Program-made: the position numbers and the translations under genes
The notes under the pieces: generated by a model
Database searches by the model: none
Told to the model about the DNA's origin: nothing
What the model saw: the letters and a program-made list of their open reading frames with translations, nothing else
Shown here: positions 14,028-22,514 of the stretch, in pieces
Numbering within the stretch: position 1 is the stretch's first letter
Layout: every line of letters begins with the position of its first letter
Assembly (NCBI GenBank): GCA_017615595.1
Contig: JAFZZT010000053.1
Span: 1-49,690, forward strand
Reading direction: 5' to 3'
DNA length: 49,690 bases
DNA from: Bacteroidales bacterium
Lineage (GTDB): Bacteria; Bacteroidota; Bacteroidia; Bacteroidales; WCHB1-69

Positions 14028-16313
14028 ATGCAGAAGCCGCTGGCAGAAATATTACGACCGCACACCTTGGATGCCTACATCGGGCAGGAGCACCTGATGG
14101 GCAAAGGGGCCGTGTTGCGTAATGCCATCGAGCAGCGGAGCATCCAGTCGATGATCTTCTGGGGCCCGCCGGGCGTGGGCAAGACCACCCTGGCCCTGCT
14201 CATCGCCGAGCTCACCGACTCAGACTTCTTCCTGCTCAGCGCCATCAACAGCGGCGTCAAGGACATCCGCGATGTCATCGACAAGGCCAAGAAATCAGAG
14301 AAGCGCGCGCTGCTGTTCATCGATGAAATACACCGTTTCTCCAAGTCGCAGCAGGACTCCCTGCTGGGCGCGGTGGAGCAGGGCGTCATCACGCTCATCG
14401 GCGCCACCACCGAGAACCCCTCCTTCGAGGTCATCTCGCCGTTGCTCTCCCGCTGCCAGGTCTATGTGCTGAAAAGCCTCTCGCGAGAGAACCTGGAGAC
14501 CATCCTGCAGACAGCGGTCGATTATCTGTCTGCCCAGATGAGCTGCAAGATAGCGATTGAAGACACCGAAGCGCTCTTGCGCATCTCCGGCGGTGACGCC
14601 CGCAAGCTGCTCAACGCCATAGAGCTGGTCACCTGGATGACCAAGCCCGTGGACGGGGTCATCCACGTCACCCACCAGCAGGTGGTGCATGTCATCCAGC
14701 AGAACCTGGCCATGTACGACAAGAAAGGGGAGCAACACTATGACATCATCTCGGCGTTCATCAAGTCGTTGCGGGGCAGCGACCCCAACGCGGCGGTCTA
14801 TTGGATGGCGCGGATGCTTGTCGGTGGCGAAGACCCGCTCTTCATCGCCCGCCGGATGGTCATCCTGGCCTCCGAAGACATCGGCAATGCGAACCCCAAC
14901 GCGCTGCTGCTGGCCAACAACTGCTTCCAGGCCGTGAATGTCATCGGCATGCCGGAGGCGCGCATCCCCTTGGCGCAGACGGCCATCTACCTCGCCTCCT
15001 CGCCCAAGAGCAACGCCTCCTATATGGCCATCGAAAACGCCTACGCGCTGGTGAAGCAGACCGGCGACCTGCCCGTGCCACTGCACATCCGCAACGCCCC
15101 CACCAAGCTGATGAAGGAGCTGGGCTATCACAAGAACTACCAGTACGCCCACGACTACGAGCACAACTTCGTCAACCAGGAGTTCCTGCCGGAGCAGATC
15201 AGCGGCACCCAGCTATACGACCCGCAGAACAACCCGCGCGAGAACGAGCTGCGGCGCTATCTGAAACAGTGCTGGAAAGAGAAATACCACTATGTGATCA
15301 CGATCCTGGTGGCGCTGAGTTTTTTTTTTAGCATAAACAAGGCCGAGGCCCAAAACTACCATTTCACCCAGTATTACACGCAACCGACAGCGCTTAACCC
15401 TGCCCTGACGGGGGCCTATGACGGGCTCATCCGGGCCGGGCTCACGCAGCGGACCCAGTGGCTCTCCGTGACGGTGCCCTATCTGACCTTCGGGGCCGAG
15501 GTGGATGGCGCCATCTACCGCAACAACCGGAGACAGACGCTCATCGGGGCAGGTCTGGCCTTCAACGGCGACAAGGCCGGCGACCTCAACTACACCTCGC
15601 TGCAGGCGATGGCCTCCCTCTCGCTGATCCGCTACGTGGGCCACCACAACCGCCACAAGATCGGCATCGGCTTTTACGGCGGCATCCTCAACAACGCCTA
15701 CAACCAGTATGCAGCGCGCCTGGACGAGCAGTTCCACAACGGCTACTACGACCCTGAAGCGCCCATCTACGACATCTTCGACAACACGCGGCAGCTCTTC
15801 TTCGACTGCGGCGTGGGAGCCTTCTGGAGCTTCTCGCCCAACAAGACCGACAACTATCAGGCCGGCATGAGCGTGTCGCACCTCAACCATCCCACCGAGG
15901 TCTTCCAGAACGGATACCTGCAGCTGCCCCTGCGCTGGACTGCCCACGCGCTGGCCCGCATCAGCCTCAGCGACAACCTGGCGCTGGAACCGAGTCTCTA
16001 TATGACGTGGCAGCGCCGGTTCAGCGAATACACCTTCGGCACCAACCTAGAATATTTTCAGAAGAAGAACAGCTACACCACCCTGTTCTCGCTGGGCGGC
16101 GGCATCTTCTACCGCTGGAACGACGCCCTCATCGTGGATGCCTTCTTCGACTGGCAGAACCTGCGTATCGGCGTCAGCTATGACGTCAACGTGTCGCGAT
16201 TCTTCACGGCCACGAGCGGCCGGGGCGCCCTGGAGGTCTCCATCACCTACATCTTCCGCAAGAAACGCATCAACCGCATTGGCAAAGAGCCATGTCCTTA
16301 TGATTTAATGTAA
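14028..16313 (+). CDS. rarA: single frame joining RarA (replication-associated recombination ATPase) to a PorP/SprF-type T9SS membrane protein
   Basis: 761 codons without a stop. Residues 1-422 are a complete RarA/MgsA: Walker A GPPGVGKT at 46-53, Walker B LLFIDE at 95-100, sensor GATTEN at 125-130, and a C-terminus LRRYLKQCWKEKYHY where Bacteroidota RarA proteins normally end. RarA is a AAA+ clamp-loader-like ATPase acting at stalled forks. Residues 423-761 begin with a signal-peptide-like VITILVALSFFFSINKAEAQ and continue as PorP/SprF (NYHFTQYYTQPTALNPALTG, then a barrel). A folded cytosolic RarA ahead of an internal signal peptide should not be exported, so the barrel is probably made from an internal start (GTG 15294). 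A lost stop codon, a real fusion or an assembly indel are the alternatives. Confidence 0.85.
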   Translation: MQKPLAEILRPHTLDAYIGQEHLMGKGAVLRNAIEQRSIQSMIFWGPPGVGKTTLALLIAELTDSDFFLLSAINSGVKDIRDVIDKAKKSEKRALLFIDEIHRFSKSQQDSLLGAVEQGVITLIGATTENPSFEVISPLLSRCQVYVLKSLSRENLETILQTAVDYLSAQMSCKIAIEDTEALLRISGGDARKLLNAIELVTWMTKPVDGVIHVTHQQVVHVIQQNLAMYDKKGEQHYDIISAFIKSLRGSDPNAAVYWMARMLVGGEDPLFIARRMVILASEDIGNANPNALLLANNCFQAVNVIGMPEARIPLAQTAIYLASSPKSNASYMAIENAYALVKQTGDLPVPLHIRNAPTKLMKELGYHKNYQYAHDYEHNFVNQEFLPEQISGTQLYDPQNNPRENELRRYLKQCWKEKYHYVITILVALSFFFSINKAEAQNYHFTQYYTQPTALNPALTGAYDGLIRAGLTQRTQWLSVTVPYLTFGAEVDGAIYRNNRRQTLIGAGLAFNGDKAGDLNYTSLQAMASLSLIRYVGHHNRHKIGIGFYGGILNNAYNQYAARLDEQFHNGYYDPEAPIYDIFDNTRQLFFDCGVGAFWSFSPNKTDNYQAGMSVSHLNHPTEVFQNGYLQLPLRWTAHALARISLSDNLALEPSLYMTWQRRFSEYTFGTNLEYFQKKNSYTTLFSLGGGIFYRWNDALIVDAFFDWQNLRIGVSYDVNVSRFFTATSGRGALEVSITYIFRKKRINRIGKEPCPYDLM
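15294..16313 (+). other. PorP/SprF-type barrel region with possible internal GTG start
   Basis: This is the C-terminal module of the fused frame. If translated from the GTG at 15294 it gives a 339-residue protein. A signal peptide of about 19 residues ending KAEAQ precedes the PorP/SprF opening NYHFTQYYTQPTALNPALTGAY-like segment, and a barrel of typical size ends VSITYIFRKK. PorP/SprF proteins are outer-membrane partners of the type IX secretion system, often paired with type B cargo. It overlaps the next gene by 1 nt (TAATG), and that gene encodes a PD40/OmpA-like protein, the usual companion. A T10 tract at 15320-15329 lies in the signal-peptide codons. Confidence 0.75.
15320..15329 (+). 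repeat. T10 homopolymer inside the internal signal-peptide codons
   Basis: Ten T residues in otherwise GC-rich coding DNA encode the end of Ser plus Phe-Phe-Phe. Loss of one T gives a TAA stop within three codons, and gain of one T gives TAG immediately. Confidence 0.85.
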
Positions 16314-17893
16314 TGAAACGGTCTCTTTTGCTCATATTAACTCTTCTGACTACTCTCGTCATACAAGCACAACCTTTGACGGATGCACAAAGGCGTGAGC
16401 AACAGCGTTTTATTGCCAAAGACACCCTGCCCGTAAGGGTGGAACGATTGCCGTCCCGCATCAACTCCCACTTTTCGGAGTACGCCTCCTATCTCGCCCC
16501 CGATTCCACCTTCTACTTCACCTCCATGCGCGCCGACATCGAAGAGGACTACGACCGCTTCTTCGAGACCAGCTGGTACTGCTATCTGTATCAAAGCCAG
16601 CTGCTTGATGACGGGGAATATGCCAAGCCGCAGCCTTTCTCTTCGGTGGTCAACAGCACGAGGATGTTCAACAGCAACTTCTGTTTCAACAGCCGGCACG
16701 ACAAGCTCCTGCTCACCCGCTGTGCGAAAGATGGCGACGGCCTGCTGCAGTGCTCGCTCTGGCAGTCGCAGCTGGGCAAGAAGGGCTGGGAGAAGCCCAA
16801 GATGTTGCCCAAGACCATCAACGCGCCCAACTCCAGCAATATGCAGCCCTGTCTGGTCGAGGCTGACGGCTATGAGGTCTTGTATTTTGTCTCCAACCGC
16901 GAACATGGTGCCGGGGGCCTCGACATCTGGTACTCCATCGTGAAGGACGGCAACTACGACACGCCCATCAACGCAGGGCGGGCCATCAACACCGAGGGCA
17001 ACGAGGTGACGCCCTTCTACTGCCTACCCGAGCAACGACTCTATTTCAGCTCGGACGAGCATCTCGGCATTGGCGGTTACGACATCTTCTACAGTGCGGG
17101 AGCGCTCAGCCAGTGGGGCGAAGTGTCGAATATGGGGGTGCCCTTCAACTCCACCTATCACGACTACTACTTCAACCTCAACCCAGACCTCCGGAGCGGC
17201 TATTTCTCCTCCAACCGGCCCAACGACTATTCTGGCGACCAGGACACCTGCTGCAACGACCTCTATCATTTCCAGTGGGTGCATGAAGACACGGTGAAGC
17301 CGCAGCCCAAGCCCGACACGACCTTGGCGGAACGCATCGCCTCGGTGCTACCCATCACCCTCTACTTCCAAAACGACTACCCGGACCCGCGCAGCACGCG
17401 CGACACCACCGAAGCGCACTATGCCATGCTCTATCGGCAGTATGTGGAAGAGATCGGCCATTATGTGGAGGAGGCCGGCGGCGGCCTGACGGGAGACACC
17501 CTCCGGCAGGTACGGGCCGAAGTGGCCGCCTTCATGCGCGACTCGGTGGCCACAGGCTATGAACGACTCGTGAAGCTGACCCACTATCTGAAAGAGGCGT
17601 TGGAACATGGCGACACCGTCACCATCAAGATCAGCGGGTTCGCCTCACCATTGCACCATAGCGACTACAACCGCCATCTCTCCAGCCGCCGCATCGTCAG
17701 CCTGCTCAACTACCTCCATCAAGTCGAGGGCGGCTTCTTCGTGCCCTACCTGGACGGCAGCGAGCCCGGACTCACCGTCATCACCGACCCGCAAGGGGCC
17801 GTGCAACATCACTTCAGCACCGACTCAGCCAACGAGACCGTCTTCGGACTCCAGGCAGCTAAGGATAGGAAGATTGTGATTACGGGAAAATAG
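16313..17893 (+). CDS. PD40 beta-propeller / OmpA-like envelope protein, partner of PorP/SprF
   Basis: 526 residues with a signal peptide (1-20, LVIQAQ). Residues 45-330 hold WD40-like PD40 blades: FYFTSMRAD, LYFVSNREHGAGGLDIWYS, LYFSSDEHLGIGGYDIFYS, GYFSSNRPN. The C-terminal part, from about 350, is OmpA-like: ITLYFQNDYPDPRS, then VTIKISGFASPLHHSDYNRHLSSRRI with Arg residues where OmpA domains bind peptidoglycan. The arrangement resembles PorE and related T9SS envelope proteins but lacks a visible TPR domain. Its ATG overlaps the stop of the PorP/SprF frame by 1 nt, so translation is coupled. It probably links the outer-membrane machine to peptidoglycan; that is inference. Confidence 0.82.
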   Translation: MKRSLLLILTLLTTLVIQAQPLTDAQRREQQRFIAKDTLPVRVERLPSRINSHFSEYASYLAPDSTFYFTSMRADIEEDYDRFFETSWYCYLYQSQLLDDGEYAKPQPFSSVVNSTRMFNSNFCFNSRHDKLLLTRCAKDGDGLLQCSLWQSQLGKKGWEKPKMLPKTINAPNSSNMQPCLVEADGYEVLYFVSNREHGAGGLDIWYSIVKDGNYDTPINAGRAINTEGNEVTPFYCLPEQRLYFSSDEHLGIGGYDIFYSAGALSQWGEVSNMGVPFNSTYHDYYFNLNPDLRSGYFSSNRPNDYSGDQDTCCNDLYHFQWVHEDTVKPQPKPDTTLAERIASVLPITLYFQNDYPDPRSTRDTTEAHYAMLYRQYVEEIGHYVEEAGGGLTGDTLRQVRAEVAAFMRDSVATGYERLVKLTHYLKEALEHGDTVTIKISGFASPLHHSDYNRHLSSRRIVSLLNYLHQVEGGFFVPYLDGSEPGLTVITDPQGAVQHHFSTDSANETVFGLQAAKDRKIVITGK

Positions 17894-17900
17894 GTGAGAG

Positions 17901-17942
17901 ATAATAGATACTAGTTAATAGTTAATAGATAATAGTTAGAGT
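17901..17942. repeat. heptamer repeat array (TTAATAG / AGTTAAT type)
   Basis: ATAATAG, ATACTAG, TTAATAG, TTAATAG, ATAATAG in 7-bp register, starting 8 nt after the stop codon. It is the AT-richest member of the AGTTnnn heptamer family found at other gene ends here. The rest of 17943-18089 holds nothing recognisable. Confidence 0.7.
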
Positions 17943-18089
17943 TGTGGGGAAGGGATTATGTGAGATTCATGGTTAAGTATTGGATTGGATGGGCTTAGCA
18001 GGAAGCAAGCAGAAGAGTCAGGGTGAGATCAAGAAGTCCGTCACGCACAATGACGGGCACACAATAGGGCAAAATTACAAAAAAAATCA

Positions 18090-18097
18090 TAGTTTTG
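18090..18097 (+). promoter_or_regulatory. -7 promoter element for the prenyltransferase gene
   Basis: TAGTTTTG, 28 nt before the ATG at 18126. Confidence 0.65.
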
Positions 18098-18125
18098 CGG
18101 CCCGATAAATATTAGCAAAAGCAAG

Positions 18126-19127
18126 ATGAAGCGACTCTTATACTGGATACAGAACGCGAGGGCTTACGCGTTGCCACAGAGTGTGTTGCCAGGACTGGTG
18201 GCCCTCTGTCTGCCCATCGGGGATCCCGCCTATTCGGTCTGGCTGGGACTGCTGGCCATCTTCATCGTGGCCATCGCCCACCTCTCCATGAACCTCTTTG
18301 ACGACTACTTCGACTTTCAGACCCGGGGCAACGAGATCCGGGAGGAGCTGGAGCAGCAGGGCATACGCGCCCGCATCGCCAAGAGTCCCTACCTGGTCTC
18401 CGGTGAGGTCACGCCCAAGCAGCTCTTCATCGTGGCCTCCCTCTTTGCCCTGACCGCCTTGCTGCTGGGACTCGTCATCGTCTGGCAGCGCGGCATGGTT
18501 CCGCTCTACATCGCCGCTGCTGCCGGCTTCCTGGGTTATTTCTACTCCGGACGCCCCCTGCGACTCTCCTACCACGGTTTCGGCGAGCTCATCATCGGCA
18601 CCGTCTTCGGTCCCCTGCTCATGTGCGGGGTGTTCTATGCCACAGTCGGCTATCTCAACAGCGAGATTCTCTACCTCTCCTGCGCCATAGGACTGCTGGT
18701 CATCAATATCCTCTTCACCCATTCCATCTTGGACTACAAACCGGACATCGCCAACGGCAAGAGAACGCTGGCGGCTGTTTTGCAACGTCCGGCCCTGAAC
18801 CTGGCAGCCAGCGCCCTCTTCAACTTCATGCCCTATCTGCTCGTTGTCATCGCCGTCGCCACGCATGCGCTGTCGCCCCTCTTCCTGCTCACGCTCCTGC
18901 CGCTGCCCTTGTCGCTGCATTTTTTCTATCTGATGGTCCAGTTCTGCCACCATCCCGAGAAAGAGTTCCCCCGCCAGTGGTGGTTCGGCCCCATCGAGCA
19001 CTGGGATCAGATCGAGGAGGCAGGCCTCGGCTGGTTCGCCATCCGCTGGTTCTATGCCCGCAATATCCTGCAGTGGATCAGCATCCTCATCATCCTCTGC
19101 TCCGTCATCCGGTATTTTCTATCTTAA
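18126..19127 (+). CDS. UbiA-family prenyltransferase, MenA-like
   Basis: 333 residues with about eight to nine hydrophobic helices, an inner-membrane enzyme. The first Asp-rich motif, NLFDDYFD (56-63), and the second, DYKPD (203-207), mark the magnesium-prenyl diphosphate site of UbiA-type enzymes. The spacing and the KSPYLVSGEV segment between them resemble 1,4-dihydroxy-2-naphthoate prenyltransferase (MenA) of menaquinone synthesis. The substrate call is an inference, because no other men gene is nearby. The acyl-ACP thioesterase gene follows after 21 nt in the same direction. Confidence 0.8.
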   Translation: MKRLLYWIQNARAYALPQSVLPGLVALCLPIGDPAYSVWLGLLAIFIVAIAHLSMNLFDDYFDFQTRGNEIREELEQQGIRARIAKSPYLVSGEVTPKQLFIVASLFALTALLLGLVIVWQRGMVPLYIAAAAGFLGYFYSGRPLRLSYHGFGELIIGTVFGPLLMCGVFYATVGYLNSEILYLSCAIGLLVINILFTHSILDYKPDIANGKRTLAAVLQRPALNLAASALFNFMPYLLVVIAVATHALSPLFLLTLLPLPLSLHFFYLMVQFCHHPEKEFPRQWWFGPIEHWDQIEEAGLGWFAIRWFYARNILQWISILIILCSVIRYFLS

Positions 19128-19148
19128 CACAAATATAGACAGTTACTT

Positions 19149-19889
19149 ATGCTACAGCCAGACAATACCTTCATCCGCACCTTCGAGATAGGGTCGCATC
19201 TTGCGGACTTCAACCGGGAGTTGCTCCCCAACCAGCTCTTCAACCTGTTGCAGGAGACGGCGGTCAGCCACTCCGAGACCTTGGGCTGGGGCTGGGATGC
19301 GCTGCACGCGCGCGGCCTCTTCTGGGCTTTGTCGAAAATGGATGTGGAGATCCTTCGCATGCCGACCTGGCTGGAGCGCATCAAGATCATCACCTGGAGC
19401 AAAGAGTACCATCTGCTCGTGCAGCCGCGTGACTTCTTCGTGGAGACGGAGGAGGGTGAACTGCTAGCACGCGCCACCTCCAACTGGGCTCTAGTGGATT
19501 TGGAGGGACGCCCGCACCCCATCGAGGAGGTCAAGGCAGGCCTGCGCCACCGGCCGGACTGTGATGCCTTGGAGAAGCCCGCCACCCGTCTGCGCAAGGT
19601 GACGGAGGGCGTATGGTCGGAGCCGCACGCTGTGGTCTATTCCGACCTGGACCTCAACCAGCATGTCAACAACACCGTCTATATCAGCTGGGTGATGGAC
19701 AACTTCAGCTATGCCTTCCATCAGCAGCATCGTATCCGTTTCATCTCTATCAACTATCTGGTGCAGACCATGCCGGATGCCCGCTATCGCATCCTGCAAC
19801 AGGAGTGCGAGCCCAACCATTTCGTGGCTTCCATTTTTGAAGAAGAAAAAGGTATAGAGCTGTGCCGGATGGCTACCGAGTGGAGGTAG
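19149..19889 (+). CDS. acyl-ACP thioesterase (FatA/FatB-type, double hotdog)
   Basis: 246 residues. It starts RTFEIGSHLADFNRELLPN and contains SDLDLNQHVNNTVYISW, where N170, H172 and N174-N175 form the NxHxNN catalytic signature of the family. It releases free fatty acids from acyl carrier protein in the cytoplasm; bacterial members also act on medium or branched chains. Two hotdog folds are expected, at about residues 5-140 and 150-246. It lies 21 nt after the prenyltransferase, probably in one operon, and ends 5 nt from the convergent symporter gene. Confidence 0.9.
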   Translation: MLQPDNTFIRTFEIGSHLADFNRELLPNQLFNLLQETAVSHSETLGWGWDALHARGLFWALSKMDVEILRMPTWLERIKIITWSKEYHLLVQPRDFFVETEEGELLARATSNWALVDLEGRPHPIEEVKAGLRHRPDCDALEKPATRLRKVTEGVWSEPHAVVYSDLDLNQHVNNTVYISWVMDNFSYAFHQQHRIRFISINYLVQTMPDARYRILQQECEPNHFVASIFEEEKGIELCRMATEWR

Positions 19890-19894
19890 TCGTT

Positions 19895-21505
19895 TCAGCT
19901 CTCTGACGATGGATCCATCCGCGACTCCCAGAATTCAGCCCCTTGAATATCCAGTTTTTTCGGATCAAACTGTGGTTCCTCACCCTGCTTCTTGGCTTGT
20001 TCGTAGTCACGGAGGGCGCGTAACGCCTTGGGTGAGAGCAGCAATATGGCGATCAAGTTGATCCAGGCCATCGTCCCCACGCCGATGTCGCCCAGCGTCC
20101 AGGTGACCCCGCTGGTGGTCAGGGAGCCGACAAAGACAGAGGTGATGGTGCAGAGGCGCAATATCCAGACCACCACTTTCTCACTGCGGTCGTCGCCGAA
20201 GACCCTGTCGGCCTCGTCAGCGGCCTTCTGGGCAGCCTCCATGTCGAGGCCCTTCGCTTTCTTGCGACTCAACTGCCAGCGGCGGAAGCGGCTGAAGAGA
20301 TAGACGAGGTTGGTCTCGGCGTAATAGTAGTAGGCCATGATCGTGGTGAAGGCGAAAAAGAAAAGGGCGATGGAGACGAGGTTGGCGCCGGCGCGTTGGC
20401 CAATGAGGGTGCTGATGGCGCCGATGGTATAGAAGACGCCGGGCTCGCCGGCAGGTGCCCCTGCATTCTGTTGCAGATAGGTGACAGTCGTCTCGCCCGC
20501 GGCCGTCACCTGCACGCTGTCGAGGATGTTGTAGGTCTGGCATGCCAGGATCATCATGGCGGTGGCGGTGCAGACCAGCAGGGTGTCGATATAGACGGAG
20601 AAGGCCTGCACGAGGCCCTGCTTGACGGGGTGGCTCACCTTGGCGGCGGCGGCCACGATAGGTCCTGTGCCCTGGCCGGCCTCGTTGGAGTAGATGCCGC
20701 GCTTCACGCCCCAGGAGATGGTGCTGCCGAGGATGGCGGAGCCTAGCGGTCCCGCGCCCACAGCCCCGCGCAGCATGTCGAGGAAGACCCCCGGCACCAG
20801 CTTGTAATGGACCACGAGGACCACGATGGAGAGCAGGATGTAGAGGATGGCCATGAAGGGTGCGACAATCTGCGCCACGTTGGCGATGCGCTTCACGCCG
20901 CCGATGATGACGAGGGCGATGAGCAAGGCCACGGCGAGTCCGATGATCCAGGGAGCCACGCCGAAGGCTTGCGACATGGAGAGGGCGATGCCGTTGCACT
21001 GTACCGGCGGCATGAAGAGGCCGCAGGCGAAGGCGGTGACGACGGCAAAGACGCACCCGAAGAAGGTGCTGTGCAGCCCCTTCTCGATATAGTAGGCGGG
21101 GCCGCCACGGTACTGGCCGTGGTGGTTCTCCTTGAATATCTGCGCCAGAGTGGCCTCCACGAATGCGCTGCCCGCCCCGAAGAAGGCGATGAGCCACATC
21201 CAGACGATGGCTCCGGGACCGCCAAAGCCGATGGCCGTGGCCACTCCCACGATGTTGCCCGTGCCCACGCGCCCCGACAACGCCATGGCGAAGGCCTGGA
21301 ACGAGGTGATGCCCATCTTCTGCGTCTTGTCAGTGCTGAACAACAGGCGGCACATCTCACCTAAGCGCCGCACCTGCACGAAGCGGGTGCGGAGGGAGAA
21401 ATAGAGCGCCGACAGCAGGCACAAGCCTACGAGGAAAGGACTCCAAATCCAGCTGTAGAGGGTCTCCACTATCTTAGTTGCCCATAATATGTCTGTCAAA
21501 ACCAT
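19895..21505 (-). CDS. alanine/amino-acid:cation symporter (AGCS family)
   Basis: 536 residues from the ATG at 21505; the longer frame is rejected because the -7 box at 21556-21563 lies within it. About ten hydrophobic helices are visible. AGCS marks include SFQAFAMALSGRVGTGNIVG, followed by IGFGGPGAIVWMW, GGPAYYIEKGL and WGVKRGIYSNEAGQGTGPIV. It imports alanine, glycine or a related amino acid with Na+ or H+ across the inner membrane. The C-terminal 90 residues are hydrophilic and include a RRWQLSRKKAKGLDMEAAQK loop. It is a single-gene unit, divergent from the membrane-protein gene at 21631. Confidence 0.92.
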   Translation of the reverse strand: MVLTDILWATKIVETLYSWIWSPFLVGLCLLSALYFSLRTRFVQVRRLGEMCRLLFSTDKTQKMGITSFQAFAMALSGRVGTGNIVGVATAIGFGGPGAIVWMWLIAFFGAGSAFVEATLAQIFKENHHGQYRGGPAYYIEKGLHSTFFGCVFAVVTAFACGLFMPPVQCNGIALSMSQAFGVAPWIIGLAVALLIALVIIGGVKRIANVAQIVAPFMAILYILLSIVVLVVHYKLVPGVFLDMLRGAVGAGPLGSAILGSTISWGVKRGIYSNEAGQGTGPIVAAAAKVSHPVKQGLVQAFSVYIDTLLVCTATAMMILACQTYNILDSVQVTAAGETTVTYLQQNAGAPAGEPGVFYTIGAISTLIGQRAGANLVSIALFFFAFTTIMAYYYYAETNLVYLFSRFRRWQLSRKKAKGLDMEAAQKAADEADRVFGDDRSEKVVVWILRLCTITSVFVGSLTTSGVTWTLGDIGVGTMAWINLIAILLLSPKALRALRDYEQAKKQGEEPQFDPKKLDIQGAEFWESRMDPSSES

Positions 21506-21550
21506 GTTCTCTTTCTTCTGTGACAGCCGCGTTTTCAGGCTGCATTTTGC

Positions 21551-21605
21551 AAGCGCAAAAATACGCATTTTATGTTTGTTCTCAAAAAGTCGTATTTTTG
21601 CGCTT
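21551..21605. promoter_or_regulatory. overlapping divergent promoters on a perfect 15-bp inverted repeat
   Basis: AAGCGCAAAAATACG (21551-21565) and CGTATTTTTGCGCTT (21591-21605) are exact reverse complements around a 25-nt centre. The left arm holds a minus-strand -7 box (TATTTTTG, 21556-21563) with TTTG 19 nt upstream (21583-21586). The right arm holds the plus-strand -7 box (21593-21600), with TTTG at 21575-21578. They serve the AGCS symporter and the 21631 gene. Confidence 0.8.
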
Positions 21606-21630
21606 CATTTTTTCAAACAACAACAGGCCT

Positions 21631-22392
21631 ATGAAGGAAAGCTCATTCAGGGATTGGTTCCGCGGACATTACCATTTTGGAAAGCCACTACCCTCGGCGC
21701 GTCAGGCCTTGCGCGAGGGACTGTTGCCCATCGTCGGCATCCTGCTCATCACGGGCGTCTTGGTGGCTTTGTTTGCCCTGTCGTTGCACTTTGGCAGCGA
21801 CATGAAGCCCATCATCGATCCGCATTACGACGATGGCGAGCTGGTGGATCCCAACCCGATGCGCTTTGTCTTTATGCTGACAGCCTTTGTGGCGGCCTTC
21901 GTCTTTGCCGCTTTTGCCGACCGCAGTGGTATGATGAAAGCCTTTTGGCTAGGATACACCGGTGGCACGCTCTTGTGGCAGTCAACAGGCGAATGTGCGT
22001 GGCATTTCAGCATCCCCACCGAGGAATACATTATGTGTTTTCCGCACATCGAAGGTGCCTCGGCGGTCATCATGGTCATCGTCTGTACGGTCCTGCTGGT
22101 CTATTGTCTGCGCCGGCGAGCCTTCAGCTGGGGTGTGTGGATATTTGTCTTGTCCTTCATCGGCAACTGGTTCGGCCATTTCATCCAGATCGGGAGCTAT
22201 CCGCTGGTTCACCGTATCATGGAGGAGACCAGCTGGTTTGTCATCACAGGGTGGACCTTCGGTCTGGCAAGCATTACCGTAGCGTTGGTGCTCAACTTCT
22301 TCGCGGCACGCACCACCAAGGCGCGGCTATGCTGCGCTCTGCTGGCCTACTTCGGTCTTGGCATCCTGGTAACAGGCGTAGCAGGACTATAG
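21631..22392 (+). CDS. polytopic membrane protein, unknown function
   Basis: 253 residues. After a basic N-terminus (residues 1-30) there are hydrophobic helices at about 31-53, 75-95, 100-120, 135-155, 165-185, 195-225 and 230-250. Conserved-looking polar positions sit inside helices: GGTLLWQSTGECAWHF, NWFGHFIQIG. No named family is recognised. The start at 21631 follows the promoter by 30 nt. It ends next to a heptamer repeat block and is convergent with the TonB-dependent receptor. Confidence 0.7.
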   Translation: MKESSFRDWFRGHYHFGKPLPSARQALREGLLPIVGILLITGVLVALFALSLHFGSDMKPIIDPHYDDGELVDPNPMRFVFMLTAFVAAFVFAAFADRSGMMKAFWLGYTGGTLLWQSTGECAWHFSIPTEEYIMCFPHIEGASAVIMVIVCTVLLVYCLRRRAFSWGVWIFVLSFIGNWFGHFIQIGSYPLVHRIMEETSWFVITGWTFGLASITVALVLNFFAARTTKARLCCALLAYFGLGILVTGVAGL

Positions 22393-22394
22393 AG

Positions 22395-22505
22395 AGTTAG
22401 AAGTTAGCAGTTGTCAGTTAGAAGTTTTCCTTGAGCAGCCCCGTTAGGGGCAAGAGCTCGGTAGAATAATAGTTGTCAGTTTTCAGTTGGGAGTTAGGAG
22501 TTGGA
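22395..22505. repeat. two blocks of five AGTTnnn heptamers flanking a GCCCC-GTTA-GGGGC hairpin
   Basis: Block 1 (22395-22429) and block 2 (22471-22505) are each five heptamers in strict 7-bp register, all beginning AGTT. Between them a perfect 5-bp stem GCCCC/GGGGC has a GTTA loop. The unit fills the gap between two convergent genes and may act as a two-way terminator; this is inference. Confidence 0.8.
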
Positions 22506-22514
22506 GGCTTATCC

